This document shows, in pieces, positions 13,020 to 26,574 of a stretch of DNA of 64,000 nucleotides (positions are counted from its first letter, which is position 1; every line of letters starts with the position of its first letter). This DNA is from Glandiceps talaboti. Lineage: Eukaryota; Hemichordata; Enteropneusta; Spengelidae. The stretch is taken from positions 5,133,501 through 5,197,500 of the forward strand of contig NC_135558.1 in the NCBI RefSeq assembly GCF_964340395.1, read 5' to 3'. Under the pieces are notes generated by a model, which saw only the letters and a list, made by a program, of their open reading frames with translations, was not told the DNA's origin and did no database searches. The translations under genes were made by a program, and so were the position numbers.

Positions 13020-13143
13020 CTAGTACGCATGCGCGTCCTATATACTATTTTACTATTTGATAGTTCTATTTGATGCTTTTTGGTGGTTTTACCCAAGGAT
13101 GCATTGCGGTGCAATGACTACGCATGCGCGTTCTATATACTAT
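13009..13143 (+). promoter_or_regulatory. Two direct repeats with NRF1-like CGCATGCGCG sites
   Basis: CAATGACTA, CGCATGCGCG and CTATATACTAT recur at ~13013-13048 and ~13111-13143. CGCATGCGCG (13026-13035 and 13121-13130) resembles the NRF1 palindrome of animal promoters. The segment is CpG-richer than its surroundings and abuts the end of the LINE. No downstream gene was identified, so promoter function is speculative. Confidence 0.35.
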
Positions 13144-13546
13144 GTGCATTCTCCACGCGGAGGGCGCTATCTACAATCAAAATGGGCTAGGTCTATCAAG
13201 GGGTGGTGTTCAATGCCTGTAACCAGTGAACATTGTGGAGTAATATTTGAAGTACTAGTATTTGCATTGGAAAATGCATAAGTGAAAAGCACAATCTCTG
13301 AAAGGTGAATATTTTTGTAAATGGAGAACACAAGTTTCTGATGATAACCGTAGAAATATAATGCAACGCAATAAGCTTAGGACGTATAGAACATTTAAAC
13401 CCAACATTTATATAAAACCATATCTTGTCATTTTGAAAAGTTTTCAACTCAGACATTTTTACACAAAGTTTAGATGCTCCTGTCATAAGTTAATGATCGA
13501 AATGGGTAGATATATAGATATACCAGTAGAAGACAGAATATGCTCT

Positions 13547-13616
<70 letters not shown>

Positions 13617-14424
13617 CTCCAATGAAGTGGAGTCTGCGGTTCATTTTGTGTTCAATTGCTCTAGGTAGTACAGTCAACGAAGACAGGGTTTCTTTCAAAC
13701 GGTATCAACTATTAGTTTTATGGATAAGGCTGACGAGACTAAGTTCATCATGATTATGTCAAGTACAGACATCATTTCAGTCATCTATCTATTCATCTAA
13801 CTTCAGCTCGTCCCTGCGTTTACGTCTATAGAATTCCTTATGTGATATGGGTTAGTGATTTATTGCGACTAGTTGTTTGTATCAGATCTACATTTACTCC
13901 ATTTATACAAGCCTGTTTTACGGTAGTAATCATCTGAGCACTAAATAATCCTATTAGACCATCCCTACTCTTCTTGTCATAAACAAAGGTCAATGGTCAA
14001 ATTCATTTCCTGTCTAAATTGTGGTATTTTCATTCGGGTAAATTACAACATACAATTGGGGCATAGTACGAGAGTGAGATTGCCTTAGTCAGGAATAGAT
14101 CTAAGGTTGCAAACTGAAATATACGGTTACAATTCAGACAGTTTCATACAGCTGACATGTACATCGCATTAAGTAAGCCCACAAACTTTCAAAGATGTTT
14201 TTTTTTGTAAATGAACATGATGGTATAGTATATCGATGTAGTGTATGTTTATCATGTGTCTTGGATAAATGCCCTGATTGACTTGCATCGATACGGTACA
14301 AGCACCCAATAGCTAACTTTTAAAACAGGGTGGGTGAAAGTTTTATTAAGTTACAATGTCTTTACCAATGAGGTCATTTGTTCTCAATTCTAGATCTCAA
14401 ACACAATATAGAATTGAAGACTGC
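13144..14424. other. No gene recognised; (GT)n at 13540-13614
   Basis: The 130-codon frame at 13361-13753 is carried through the (GT)n tract and is an artefact. Confidence 0.6.
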
Positions 14425-15175
14425 TATTATTGTTTTATTTATCATCAAACCAGAATGTGTTTTAAGGATTATATATAATTGAAAGTCAAAATATATTTTT
14501 TGTTAAAGTTTTTTATTTTTGAAACCTTTTTTCAACTTTTTTTGGTAGGTATAAGTCTCAATATACACCTAGCCACCTCCACCCCCCCCCCCCCCACTCC
14601 CGATAAGAGAGTTAATTCAAAATCAATGATAGGGATCATCCTGTTTTCAAAGGAAGGGGTCAGATGCCCCAGGTTCAGTCTTTTTGCTGGTCCGATGTAA
14701 AAATCCATCGAACCCCCCCCCCCCCCCGGAGAAATTTACCAGGTCCTGACTTGCACCATTTCCCCTCTGTTTACTGGCGCAGAATAAGAATAATCGTAGA
14801 CTGAACATTTATCACTTTTAGGTGAAGTGTGGATAGACGGAGAACACTTATGACAGAGAATAGTCTATCATCTGCCAGTGGGAGCATCAGTGTATGTATT
14901 CGTATGTATTCAAATCAAATGTCCACATGAGTGTACAGCGACCAATGTGTTTGGCCTACCGGAAGTCAATCATTTGAGTCACACTACACCCCTGTGTGGA
15001 AAATCGAGTTGTCCAGAAATGCACAACGATGTACAAAAAAGTTGAAAGAAAAGTAAAAAAAAAAAGTTGAAAAAAAAGTTAAAAATAAAAAAACTTTAAC
15101 CAAAAATATATTTTGACTTTCAATAATATATAATCCTTAAAAACATTATGGTTTGACGAAAAATAAAACAATAAT
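14425..15175. repeat. Inverted repeat with ~120-bp arms
   Basis: 14425-14544 and 15053-15175 are inverted copies. Shared are AAGGATTATATA, GAAAGTCAAAATATATTTTT, TTAAAGTTTTTT and TTCAACTTTTTTT, with several small differences. The interior has two poly-C runs (~14581 and ~14706). No target duplication identified. Confidence 0.78.
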
Positions 15176-17186
15176 CTCAAATAAATGAAAACTTGTTTGA
15201 ATTAAATAATGATAACATGGAATAAAAGTGTGGACTTCACCGAAAAACTACGCATAAACAGTTAAAATTAGTTTGTAACTACGAAAATTATAAAATACTA
15301 CAGCAAAAATAGAATTATATAATAGTTTTGGCCTGAACGCGTTAACGGCTTGCCATACTTGTCCACCCACTCCCCTCTTTCACGACCGCCGCATTGCTTA
15401 TGAAATTGTCGTGGAATATGGTAGCATGTTTTCATACTTTTGTCCGTTTGTTTATAGTTGTTAAAGTTAGTATAGGAAATATGACTAACTTTCACACAGA
15501 CGTAGAAAGAAACTGATAAGAACATGGCCTGAACCTACATCAGATCTAGAGGTACCCGCTGTTATTTTGTATTTGTATGTAAATTTGATAGTGTGATAAG
15601 GAGAAGACTTTCATCATCTTCAAAGAAAGTTTTAATTATCCACGAACTGATAAAACCACATTCTGATCAGAAGCATCTGTGGTCAACGGATGGAATCTAT
15701 CTGAGTGCATATCTTGTAAATGATCACAATTTACCCTTTTGAGAACAACTAATCCATTATAATTTCCCCTAGACTGTTACTTCAGGTCTTGTTATTCCCC
15801 ACACTGACATAATGCATGGTAAATGTTCCATTAAACGCTAAATGATGTACAAACTCATGTGTTTGACATTTGTGATTACCGACTATTGATTGTGTAATAA
15901 GTGGTGAGGTTTCACAAATGTATAAGTAGGCTTGTTTAGTATGTCCTTACGTTCGTAGAATGTTAAAATAAGGCTTAGAATGTATATTTGAGTATATATT
16001 TTGTCCCTAAACGCACCTTCCAGAATACTTAATTCCTATGTAAATATAATTTCCCATTGGAATTTCAAAATAGTTTTCCCGCAGTAATACAATGTGCTAA
16101 ATGCAGGAATTATATTTTAAGACGTACAATTCTTTACCTCTATCGTGAATGTTTAAACCTTTAGCAATAAAATAATAACATAACAACGGTTTATTTCTAA
16201 ACGTTGTGACCTAATGGTCAAATTACGTGAAGGACAAAGACACCAAAGACACTGTTGACAACTAAAGAGAGCAGTAACATTTCATTTTTTTAAAATTACA
16301 ACGACGAGACACACTAGAGACTATGGCTATTTTGCAAAAAATTGACATAGTTAACAACTGGACTGAATTCTTTCCGTTTTGTTCTTACTTCAAAGCTTCC
16401 TTGCCAAACAATACATGCATATTCTAACGTTGAACGAACTAAGGACACATACACACATAAAAACATAATTAACTTTCCTAGTTCGTCGTTATTCTATACA
16501 TTTTATTAAAGACCCTACTACTGTACATTAGACCATTATGAAACAATTTGTTTTATATCATGCACGAGTCAAATTATTGTCAAAAGAACCCGTGTCTATG
16601 TCACTGGTTCTGGATAACTCGAAATATGAATCACAACGTTCTAAATTTTAACGAAGAAAAATATTGGGGAATAAAATATAATTGTCTGGTCTCAGGTATA
16701 CCAAACATGTCGCTATGAGCCAGATGATATGACGATATAAGTGTACATCATTATCGTCGACTTAGTTAATCTCACAGACAATATTTCTATTACAGTTGTA
16801 GTTGAATTCACATTGGTCACAGTAAGTCATCACATCACATCACAACAAACTAGACAGTCTACATGATTCATTAAACTTATATATTTGCATGCATGCATGG
16901 ATGGATTCAGATAGGGCCGTCTGTATAGTACAATCCAAACTCTTCCAAAAGGAGAAAGTATAATGATCTTGTATAATTCTCAACACTATATTAAAGTTAA
17001 TATGTGACGTACAAGTGAAATATTAATCAAATGTTTGCAGATTTGTAAAAGTAACCTGTTCCTGAAACAATGTGGGTTTTTTTTAAATTAGAAAACTGTC
17101 GATATAATGTCACAATGTGTCTGATAAAAAGACAGAACGCATTGACTGATAACGCTTGAATGCACGTGTGGTGTGTTCTTTGCATT
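15176..17186. other. No gene recognised
   Basis: AT-rich unique sequence; frames under 76 codons. Confidence 0.55.
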
Positions 17187-17285
17187 TGAACTCTTGCTTG
17201 CGGTGTTCTCAAGGGTCATACTCTCAAGAGCGTAGCGAGTGAAAGTGTAGCAGAAACGCCGCAAGCACGAGTTCAAATACCCAGA
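17187..17285. repeat. Small foldback-ended dispersed repeat C, copy 1
   Basis: The ends are inverted (TTGAACTCTTGCTTGCGG and CCGCAAGCACGAGTTCAA). The middle reads CATACTCTCAAGAGCGTAGC. A diverged relative is at 59599-59712 and a partial one at 36333-36376. Confidence 0.65.
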
Positions 17286-17963
17286 GTGCTTGTACCGATG
17301 CTGGTACTCACACGTCTTGGGGTTCTTTTATTATTACATAAAAAATTATGTTCATCTTCATCCAAAACAGAAAATTGGCAAAAGCAATGCTATAATGCTT
17401 ACACATTATTTCGTGTTCACAGACTAGTTGCGTGGTCATTTGCATAAAGATGTTACGTTATCGGTATTGCACTGCCGTGCGAATACCAGTTGGTATGCGT
17501 GCTGACTGATGCAATTAATATCTCTGGTGCCACATATGTAATAATGTATAAGGTAATACCTAATCATTAAAATGTTCATTGATACTCCTAAAAGTGCCCT
17601 AGAAAAATTTCCGATTAGACATGCCATTATCCCTTTAATAGTGTCCTAATATACAATAGACGATACCTTAATAATACATCACATTGCCATTAGAATTGTC
17701 ATGTTTGTGTACATGTTTACACGCAGCTCCTACTGACGAGAGATGTCCCTCACATTATTGGTAGGATTTTACTGTTGTGAATTCTGTCATACACGTGTTT
17801 TGAAAGACAATATAAACATCATCAGTGTCAATAAAGTATTACTATGATTATGTATCCCTATTTGTTTAATCACGTAATATTTCCAGTATCTTCACCTTCA
17901 TTTATGAAATTGATCCTGAAACGGGAAGAAAAATAAGAACCATTTCAGAACACTACTTGGGGT
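17286..17963. other. No gene recognised
   Basis: 17442-17525 has a weak resemblance to 37501-37568 (TTGCATAA, GGTATTGCA, GTATGC, GTGCTGA, TGATGCAA). This may be another old dispersed repeat. Confidence 0.4.
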
Positions 17964-18040
17964 CATGGTGGCGGCGGCGGCGGCGGCGGCGACAACGACG
18001 ACAATTATTCACGAACAGAGTATTTGTTTCATGACGGAAG
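17964..18040 (+). repeat. Dispersed repeat D, copy 1, with (CGG)n expansion
   Basis: GTCATGGTGGC, a (CGG)n tract, GACGACAATTATTCACGAAC, AGAGTATTT and CATGACGG correspond to the reverse complement of 21048-21110, where the CGG expansion is absent. Both copies encode SWW.RRR..LFTNR in one frame, ending soon after. Confidence 0.65.
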
Positions 18041-21000
18041 TTATTCAAGGGGGCAAGAAATGTGTCGAGAAGCTGGCTTCATACCAGGAATCAAGTAAAA
18101 AGAAGATAGAGAGGGGGAAAAGGAGAGGCAGAGAATCATGACGAAGATGGGTTTTTTTTTTTTTTTTTACTTTTTTAAAATTGACCGACCCATAGTTGGC
18201 GTGAAAAAGTAATGAGAAACATTAAAAGAAATTTGGTTACCCTTATGTAATGTTCTAGTATCTAGACATATCACACAATGACGGTTTAACGACACACAGT
18301 CGTTAAGTATTTAATACCTTTGACTAGTACATTCGAACTGTGAAAATGATCCTTATTTAGTATTTAGTTCTAAATGTCAGTCATGCCCATCAAATTCGTC
18401 ATTTGTCTAGACTTACTTTATGGCCTACAAATTATATTCATGTACGTCTTTCGTTCATTCGATACAATGCAAATAAATTTACGTTTTATCACTCTGGCAC
18501 TGCCCAACCAATTGACATTGCTGTAGTAATCAACCGACCTTTTAACAGTAGCTGTAAATAGCGTTTCGACTATAAACCATACATAGATTGCCGTGACTTA
18601 CATCGATATCTCCATAATAGATAGAATCAGTTTAGCGGCGCCACGTTGGGTACACGTTGGGTGTATTCGACAAATGCATATAAAACGACGTCTGTTTATA
18701 TCTTTACCTGGAAAGCCGAGGCGTGATCAATTTTCTTCAATGGAACACAAATGCGAATTGTTTAAAATGGTGACTTTACATACAATAGCTGTATGTTTTT
18801 AAATTGAGTGTTCAATGACAAATAGACAAGAGGGACCGTGAAATTAAGAATTCCATTGTACAACGGACATGATATGATGTAGATTCAGAGAATCAATTAG
18901 GCAGGATGATGTCTGATTCTACAATAAAAAAAAAGTCAGTTTGAGAATCAATATGTCCAGAGCTCATCTTCAATGTATTTATAAGGGAAGTATATCAGAA
19001 AGTGTATTTGTATATTTATATAAAACCTTAAGATTTTTCACGATGATCCATAAGTTGAAATTTACATTATCAATTTAAAGTAGGTCTTGGTTTACTCACA
19101 AAATCAGTGGAATCCAACCACAACAACTTATTGGAGCACACTTCTTAAATATTGTTATCGCTATATGATCATGAAAAAAGACGTCATTCTGCATATTGCC
19201 TCCGGTAAGCACATTTTAATGACGTCATAATCGAAGAGCCTTCATTAGTCTAATGTTTCATTTGTAAGATTTGGTAAAAAAATTGACCTCAAAGACAAAT
19301 ACCAACAATTCAGAAAACTGATATAGCATTCTAGAGGGTTAAGTCGTACGTGACAAACATGGGTTTTAGTTCCGTTGGCCTTGACTGAATCAAGAAGCCA
19401 CCAGCATCGACTGTGAGTTTGAAGTATAATTTGAAAGAACACTGTGATATAACGCAGTTGAAGAATATGACAGTAGAACTTTTTTATTAATACTTTAAAG
19501 TTAAAGTAATAAAAATCATTTTGAAATGTACTGTTGCATAGCAAAAAACTACTACGATTAGATTTATTGGCCGCTCTTAATTAATTAGTTCGCCAACTGT
19601 CTTATCTTTAACGTCTTCGAACCTTTATTACTGGTAACGTAGCCCATCTTTAATTGCACAATACAACGGCTGTTGGAAATCAACCTAAGAAAACATTCCA
19701 TTTCTGTTATTTTCCCTTGTTTTTAATAACTGTGTGTTTGTGTGTATGTCAGACTCGATTAATTGGTTACTTGAAACAAGGTAGCCGTTTCGCATTGGCT
19801 CTCTTCTGTTTTCCTTGGTTAGCTAGGCTAGACAATAACAGTAACTGTTCAGAGAAGAACAACGTGTGTCGACCATCTATTAAAGGGGAAGAAGACTTCT
19901 GCTACATATAGCTTCTTAACTAAGAAGATCAGCTCGACTGCACGAATCAGGGGATAACAACTTCCTGATATTTAGTATTGTGCAGTAATACCCCCCAGCA
20001 AACCCCAAAAGAACACGTACATCTATTTGCCAACGGGAATATTACTTAAAATTTGACATGACACACAGCAATAAATATAGCTTAGCTTGAATTATATTGA
20101 GTAACGAAAAGGTTTTGATCTTTATATCTATGAAAATAAAATATAAGCACGAATTATCTTCTTGTTTTAATTATTTGGATTGTAGCATTGACTACATGGA
20201 ACACATAACAATGGAAGCAAGTTTTCCTGGAAATAGAAGATTATCTGGCTAGACCAAAAACTCTTATTAACATCGCTAAACTTCATCGATTAGCGCTATT
20301 AGCATCTTGCCAAAGATTACTACAATTTCTTCACTTGAGATAGTATTTATAGTAGCTTATTGTTAACCAGGCGAAGTGTAACAAAGTCTTCCCTTCTCTG
20401 ACATTTATGAAAAAATAACCGCTACTCGTATCCTTAATACGGTTAAAACGTAAAACCTGTACTTACTTTGTCGGGTCCGACAAAGTCATGTAGCAATATT
20501 ATGTCAGATTTTCCTCGAGCCAGATCAGACGATATTCTGTTCCAGATTTGCTGGAGGACCTGAGTGGCGTACTCGAGATATTTGCATGATCATGAGTGTT
20601 TGCGGTTATTTCTGCGGTCTCACTTTCACGAGCATCATGGTGTGATATTATTTCCTTAATTCAACCTCTAAGACCAGTAATCACCAATACAATTTTCAAT
20701 GTCAACTTCCATTACTCGACACAGGTACGGCAAAAAACACGCAAATAACTACAAATTGATAGATATGAACTCATCAACATTCGCTATAACGAAGGTTTAA
20801 TCTAGGCACATCTAGTAGATCTAAAGATATCGATGGCATATGAAGTGTGTAATGAGTATGCAAGCTACCTTCATACAAATGAAAACATTCAATACTAAAT
20901 GCAATGATATCGAGTGATTGGATCCTCCAACATTGGCGACTATTTCAAATTGTTGATGCACACAGTTCCCTTGAAATGATTCCACTGCATATATAGCTAG

Positions 21001-21047
21001 ATTTTACTTTTAAAAAACACGGCAGTGCAACCATAAATCTTCCGTCA
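18041..21047. other. No gene recognised; poly-T at ~18150-18168
   Basis: AT-rich unique sequence; frames up to 99 codons without domains. Confidence 0.5.
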
Positions 21048-21110
21048 TGGCAAAAATGCTCTGTTCGTGAACAATCGTCGTCTTCTCTGCCACCATGACT
21101 GTACGTCGAC
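21048..21110 (-). repeat. Dispersed repeat D, copy 2 (inverted)
   Basis: Reverse complement of repeat D at 17964-18040 without the CGG tract. It sits in a 97-codon minus-strand frame (21338-21045) that is otherwise unrecognised. Confidence 0.6.
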
Positions 21111-24100
21111 AGTCCAGACACTTGTTTTTATTTTTACCAGAGAGGGCGCTGTTCTGCAAAATATTAAGGACGGGCGAAAATACAAATATTTGTTATTTTG
21201 ATGTCGTATGGGTCGGTCGTGTAATGAGAATATTTTTAGAATAACCGATATTGTTACGTCACATGGATGTACCATAAACAACAATAACGTCGATTTTCGA
21301 TTTTCATTATCATCACTTGTAGCGTACCATACATACATGTATGGTTTTTTTTTTACAGCTGCCGACTTAATCGCTTTTTACTAGACTTATTAAATATTTC
21401 ATTGCATTCTGATGCTCCCACATTGAAAAGAACATGATGTTAATTTCGACCAATGTGATTCTGGACACCCTATATACATTTATACATTTATTAAATTTAT
21501 CCTATATATATTTATTAAATTGGTCCGTCTAGATTCCGTCTCTGATGAACTCGTATATAATTCGTTTTCCTCTTTGTTTGTAGTTTGTTAAATCATAGAC
21601 CCTCCACCTTGGTTGCGGGTCTATAGTTAAAATAACACCTTTTGAAGTAAATCAGGAAAGATTTACGTCATATTTCTTATGTGTCAAAATATATTAACTG
21701 ACAGTTGAATAAAGGTACTTAGGACATGGTGTTCAACCATTTTTTCACCGAACATGTCTTTACGATATTTAGATTCTATTGCAAAATCCTCAAAAGGGCT
21801 AACAAAAGAAGGTAGGTGTCAGCTTTATATCGTTCACACTATGTAATAGCTCTTTTACCCTGTGAATGTGAATCAATATGAAAATTGTAAAAGTACACAT
21901 CAACAGATTAAATTTACTCTCATTATGCATAATCAATGACTGTCACATACTATTTTAATTTAATAAATTCTCAGCTGATTCACTTAGCTTTGGTTCAGTG
22001 TATCAATCAATCAATCGATCAATTAATCAAATAATTTCCCAGTGTCAAAATACACTGAGGAAACATTGCATTGTACTGAACAGGAACAGTAGTCGAGTGA
22101 TGTACAAGTTGCAGATCGATGTGTTTGATGTGTTTTTCAATAAGATTATGAAGGTAGTTCATACATATCAGATTCTTTGTACTGGGGTAGGGGTCAACCG
22201 TTGTATGCCTATGATCATGGACAATGGTACTTTGGCGTTACGCTCATTGGAAACTAGTACTGTTTCGTTTGTATGCTTCATGGAGGTTTTGTATTTGCTG
22301 TTATTGATTACCGTTGTTAATTAATCCCCTAAGCTTGCGTACTTGTGAAGTTGTGTCGATCTGAACAAATAAGAAATTGCAATCGACTGAGAGACTATTT
22401 ATTGTCGAACGTAATCCACCTAAACGACAAGGAACAATTACATTCAAGTAAAATGAAAATAAATACGTCATACAGCAACATCCCTGTGTGACGTTGAACG
22501 CCGTTGTGTCACATGGGTCCTTTAAAAACGAGCCTTTTATCGACCTAGTGTCTTAAACTTAAGAAAAAATATTATTCACCTATGAATTTACGTCTTTCAT
22601 TAACAAAATGTAATGTAACATAACATGTAATGTGACTCAAGAGACAATGTTTATACTGATTTGAATGTCTTGAAACCGTTAGAAAGAGGTACATATGTTT
22701 TAATAAGTAACTGATTTACTATGAAATCAAATACTGATCCACAAGGCTTCACTTGAATGACATGTGTTAAAGCACTGTTGAGACGACTATTGCGTGAGAT
22801 CTTTTTTCAAGTCGTTTTCCAAAGGCATCTTTCAAATTAAGTCAAACAGCACAATAGGTATACTTAACCCTTGCTAATACCGTATGACGTACATCTTCGT
22901 ATTCACCATAGTTATCATTATCATCCAAGTACTTTATACAGCAATGTTACCAAGGCTAAACCTGCTACAACATTTTGCAAATAGATCACTTATTTTGATG
23001 ATTCTCTCTTATTTACTTTTATTTGTTGCAATGATTCCTTCAGTCGATGGAGACTTGCTAGTTTCTATTTCTGATCGATGATAGACAATTTTATTTTCAT
23101 GATACTTCGCGGTGAACGCCAACAACAATTTATGTACGCTATTAAAACATTGATTAGAAAAGACTTTTCTTAAGATTGAAAATAACACGACTGAAAAAGA
23201 TTAAGAAATGCTCTTCCATTTACTGTTTGTCTATTTTCATCATCATTTTCGTTGCCATCATTTTCAACTTGTCTGTGAGTATTTGTTCCTGATTCCGCCG
23301 AAGTATACTGCGCAGCAGAACATATGATTGCATAATTGTATATTAACCAACCACAAAAAATAGTCTGGTTATTAGACCACTAGTTTATTGCTAAAATATT
23401 GTCATGTATAGAACGTAACACCAAATTTAGTATAGATCAGAATGCTTAGCTGTCTACGTAGAGCTAGACTAAAGGCAATATTAGAGAATGGCAGGACTGA
23501 TTTAATAATTAGAATCTGCTTTGACATAAACGGCTTGTATAGCTATTACGGCAATTTATGTTCATCGAATTAAACACAGCAAATGCACTTTTGAATATAC
23601 TACGTATAGGATGTATAGAATGTATCTATAATTGCAGACTTTAAAAAGAGGGTCAGACAATATTTATTAACTACTACTACAGAGTACTACAGTCTATCAG
23701 AAAATGAAATCATTCAAAGTGAAGCTATATCAGTTCGCTGAAATTACTGACACTTTCTGTCTGTTGTTGATGACATTGCATATAAAGGGAATTTTAAGCT
23801 TGCCTATTTTTAGGTTTTGACGCTATGGAATGCGTTTGACCAAGGTTTATTTCGAATCGAAAGTTAATGAAATATGTTAGCGTCACATGTAGCAATGTTA
23901 ATTACACTCCTGTAAGAGAAGGATTGTGTTGCGCTTTATCTGAAAGATCTTAAACCATAGAATCGAATAAAGTGTGTCATTCTAACCAAATAAGAATATG
24001 AATGAATGTAAGTGAAGAAATGATTCAAATGTATACACGCTTACGTATGCTGTACATGTAAAGTACTCCTATCTATCAAGAACGAATCAAATTAGTAGAG

Positions 24101-25369
24101 TGTAACTAAGCTATAAGATTTGTACTTCTCACTTTCACCATATGTTATCCATACACAAAATATAGTCAAAATATAGTCAAAAACGTATGAAGTGTAGCAT
24201 CAAATCTCTGATATATGTAACCTGATGACCATACTAATGTAATCTATACAATCATTAATAACGCTTACATGTCAAAGAACTTTTTCACCAATTCATCATT
24301 TTCTTAATGTAAAATGCGTAATTAAAAGTAGTAACCACCTGCCTACAGCTACACTAACAGACGTGTGCTGGCGCCATCACACTTACAGCACGATAGAATG
24401 TGTTATCAATGGGCGGGTTTTAAATTAAAATTGTTCCAAGTCATAAGCTGCTGCCACGTTATTTCATGCATAGTGTGTAACACATTTCATTATATAGCAC
24501 AGTGCTCCACATGTTTGGATCATTATGACAAATAACAAAGATACCTGCATGATGTGATGTTACGGGAAATGTCGCCACTGGACAATCACACTCAAGGTCT
24601 TGTAGGGAAATAATGCCTCTAGGATCGTAACAAACAGCGTGTCAGGATTATCTAGGTAAGAACAAATTATACGTTGTGTAAGAGTACTTAGATTGACACT
24701 TTTCTCTGAATGATATGACACTTTTAAGTGCTTAATCAATCACAAACGGCGTTCCATACATATATTGCATATGATGACAACATATCATTACACATTGTCT
24801 GGGTGTCATCGTTTAAATGTCATATTTATGAATATTCAAGACTAGTGTAATTTGCAGAAAGTAAATAACTCAATTAGCATAACACAACACCTTTCAATTT
24901 CCCAACACTTAAGTATTTCATTCAAGTAAACTTACAAATTGAAACTGGCCACAATTTTTTGAACAATTCGATCTTTTGCCCACGGTCATTTAGTGACGTC
25001 TGCCAAGTGATACACATAGTTGTTTTAGTTCTTCAGTTTGTGCTGTGGACGTTGACGACACCACAGTCTGCTGTTTGTACAACATAATTTTTTTTCTTTC
25101 TGTAATATTCAAAAGATTTGTCTAAATCTATATACCTGTAACAAGAGGCCATTAAATCACACACTGGTGTGAAAAGTGTATGTTTAAATGGTTATATTCA
25201 CCATCTAAAAAGAACGAAAATAATTTTTTAAAAAGTTGCCGCAAAAAATGAAGTTCAAAAAGAGATGGATAATTAACTAAAGGTTCTGCATGATAACAAC
25301 AGTGATAAAGGGATACGTGAAAGCAAAGCGCCAATGCATGACATAGTGACTGTGATAATTTGATTTGTT
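21111..25369. other. No gene recognised
   Basis: Long AT-rich stretch. The 108-codon frame at 21998-22324 begins in a (CAAT)n-like tract and shows no domain. Confidence 0.5.
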
Positions 25370-25990
25370 ACTGGAAGTTTCAGCCACATTTTGTGAGCAT
25401 AACATAAAAAGCCGTCGATTAGTCGAAGACTGAAATGCAACTTAATTAACTTTTTGACGTTCCATCCGTATATTGTGCTCATTAAGTAAAAAGCGTAGAT
25501 TTATATATAAAATTCCGTTGGAGTTTGATTCATTACTGGATATCCTTAATTTGTTCTTGTACACTTTTTAATAGAAATAGCTTCTTTCTATTCTATCCTC
25601 ATCTTGTTCTCACTACTAAAAAGGCTTCGGTGCACTTTAATTATCTACTTGGGGATCCCATCCACAATTTATTCTTATGAAGTAAACCGTGTCGAAATGC
25701 AATTTAATTCCAAGGGTATTTGAAGTTCCATCCACAGTCTGTGCTAACGCTCTTATTAAAAAGAAGTGTCGAATGGGATTTAATTAAAAATGTAATTTGA
25801 CTACACAAATATTTGTCTTCATTCGCAATTTTTTCTTATGAATTGTAGAACATCCAATTCATTAAAATGAAATTCAATTAACCATGATGCGTTCTATGCA
25901 CATTTTTGTTAAATGAATTGTCTATTTAATCACGAAGTCGAGCTTTTCATCCACATTCTATACATAATAAAAAAGCGTTGATTTAATAAA
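25370..25990. repeat. Degenerate ~70-bp tandem array
   Basis: A loose motif (TTCCATCCACA.TTTGTGCT, then ATTAAAAAG, then GCGTCGAAT, then GAAATGCAATTTAATT) recurs roughly every 60-85 bp. The clearest copies are near 25462, 25660, 25727 and 25944. Old and heavily diverged. Confidence 0.5.
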
Positions 25991-26564
25991 ATAGTATATT
26001 TCATAATGATATTGTTACAAGATAGCCGTGACGACAGTCACTACTACTGATAAATAACCTGATTGATTATAGTCTACACGGCAGCAAATAAATAATCATG
26101 GACGCGAAACATGGAGTTCATGTGACTTTCAAACAGTCTGTATGGTATTGTATACAATTGTTCGCAAGACGAGAACTTACCCGTTTACATGGTACCAAGT
26201 ACACTTAGTGTCCATAATCCAAACCATTAGTAAATTAACGTAGTGTCCCATTGGTATAAGTGAGTTCCTGATGTTGAATGTAATACCAGTCCGTCCATGC
26301 AGCAATCCAGTAGCAACAAGTAGTATTATATCTAAGTTCACACTTCAGGCCTGAACTTTAGAGGGAGCCCATGTCCAAAAATTTAACTAATTAGAGAGTG
26401 TGTTTAGCATCTGCTTAACGCTGATTGGGTGTAGACAAACCTGGAGCAGTCGACATGTAAATCAACCTGTCATCACTAAATTAAAAGGTCCCTGACCCGT
26501 CATCACCATTAATCAAAAGGTCACTAGTACTGTAAACGTAGAGAGTCTATTTATTCAAAATTAT
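25991..26564. other. No gene recognised
   Basis: Flank of the foldback element. A short duplicated phrase (GACCCGTCATCACCATTAA and AACCTGTCATCACTAAATTA) lies near 26465-26510. Confidence 0.5.
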
Positions 26565-26574
26565 AACCTAGTGA
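26565..26574 (+). repeat. Left target-site duplication of the foldback element
   Basis: AACCTAGTGA, identical to 27451-27460 and directly abutting the element's inverted terminus. Confidence 0.85.
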
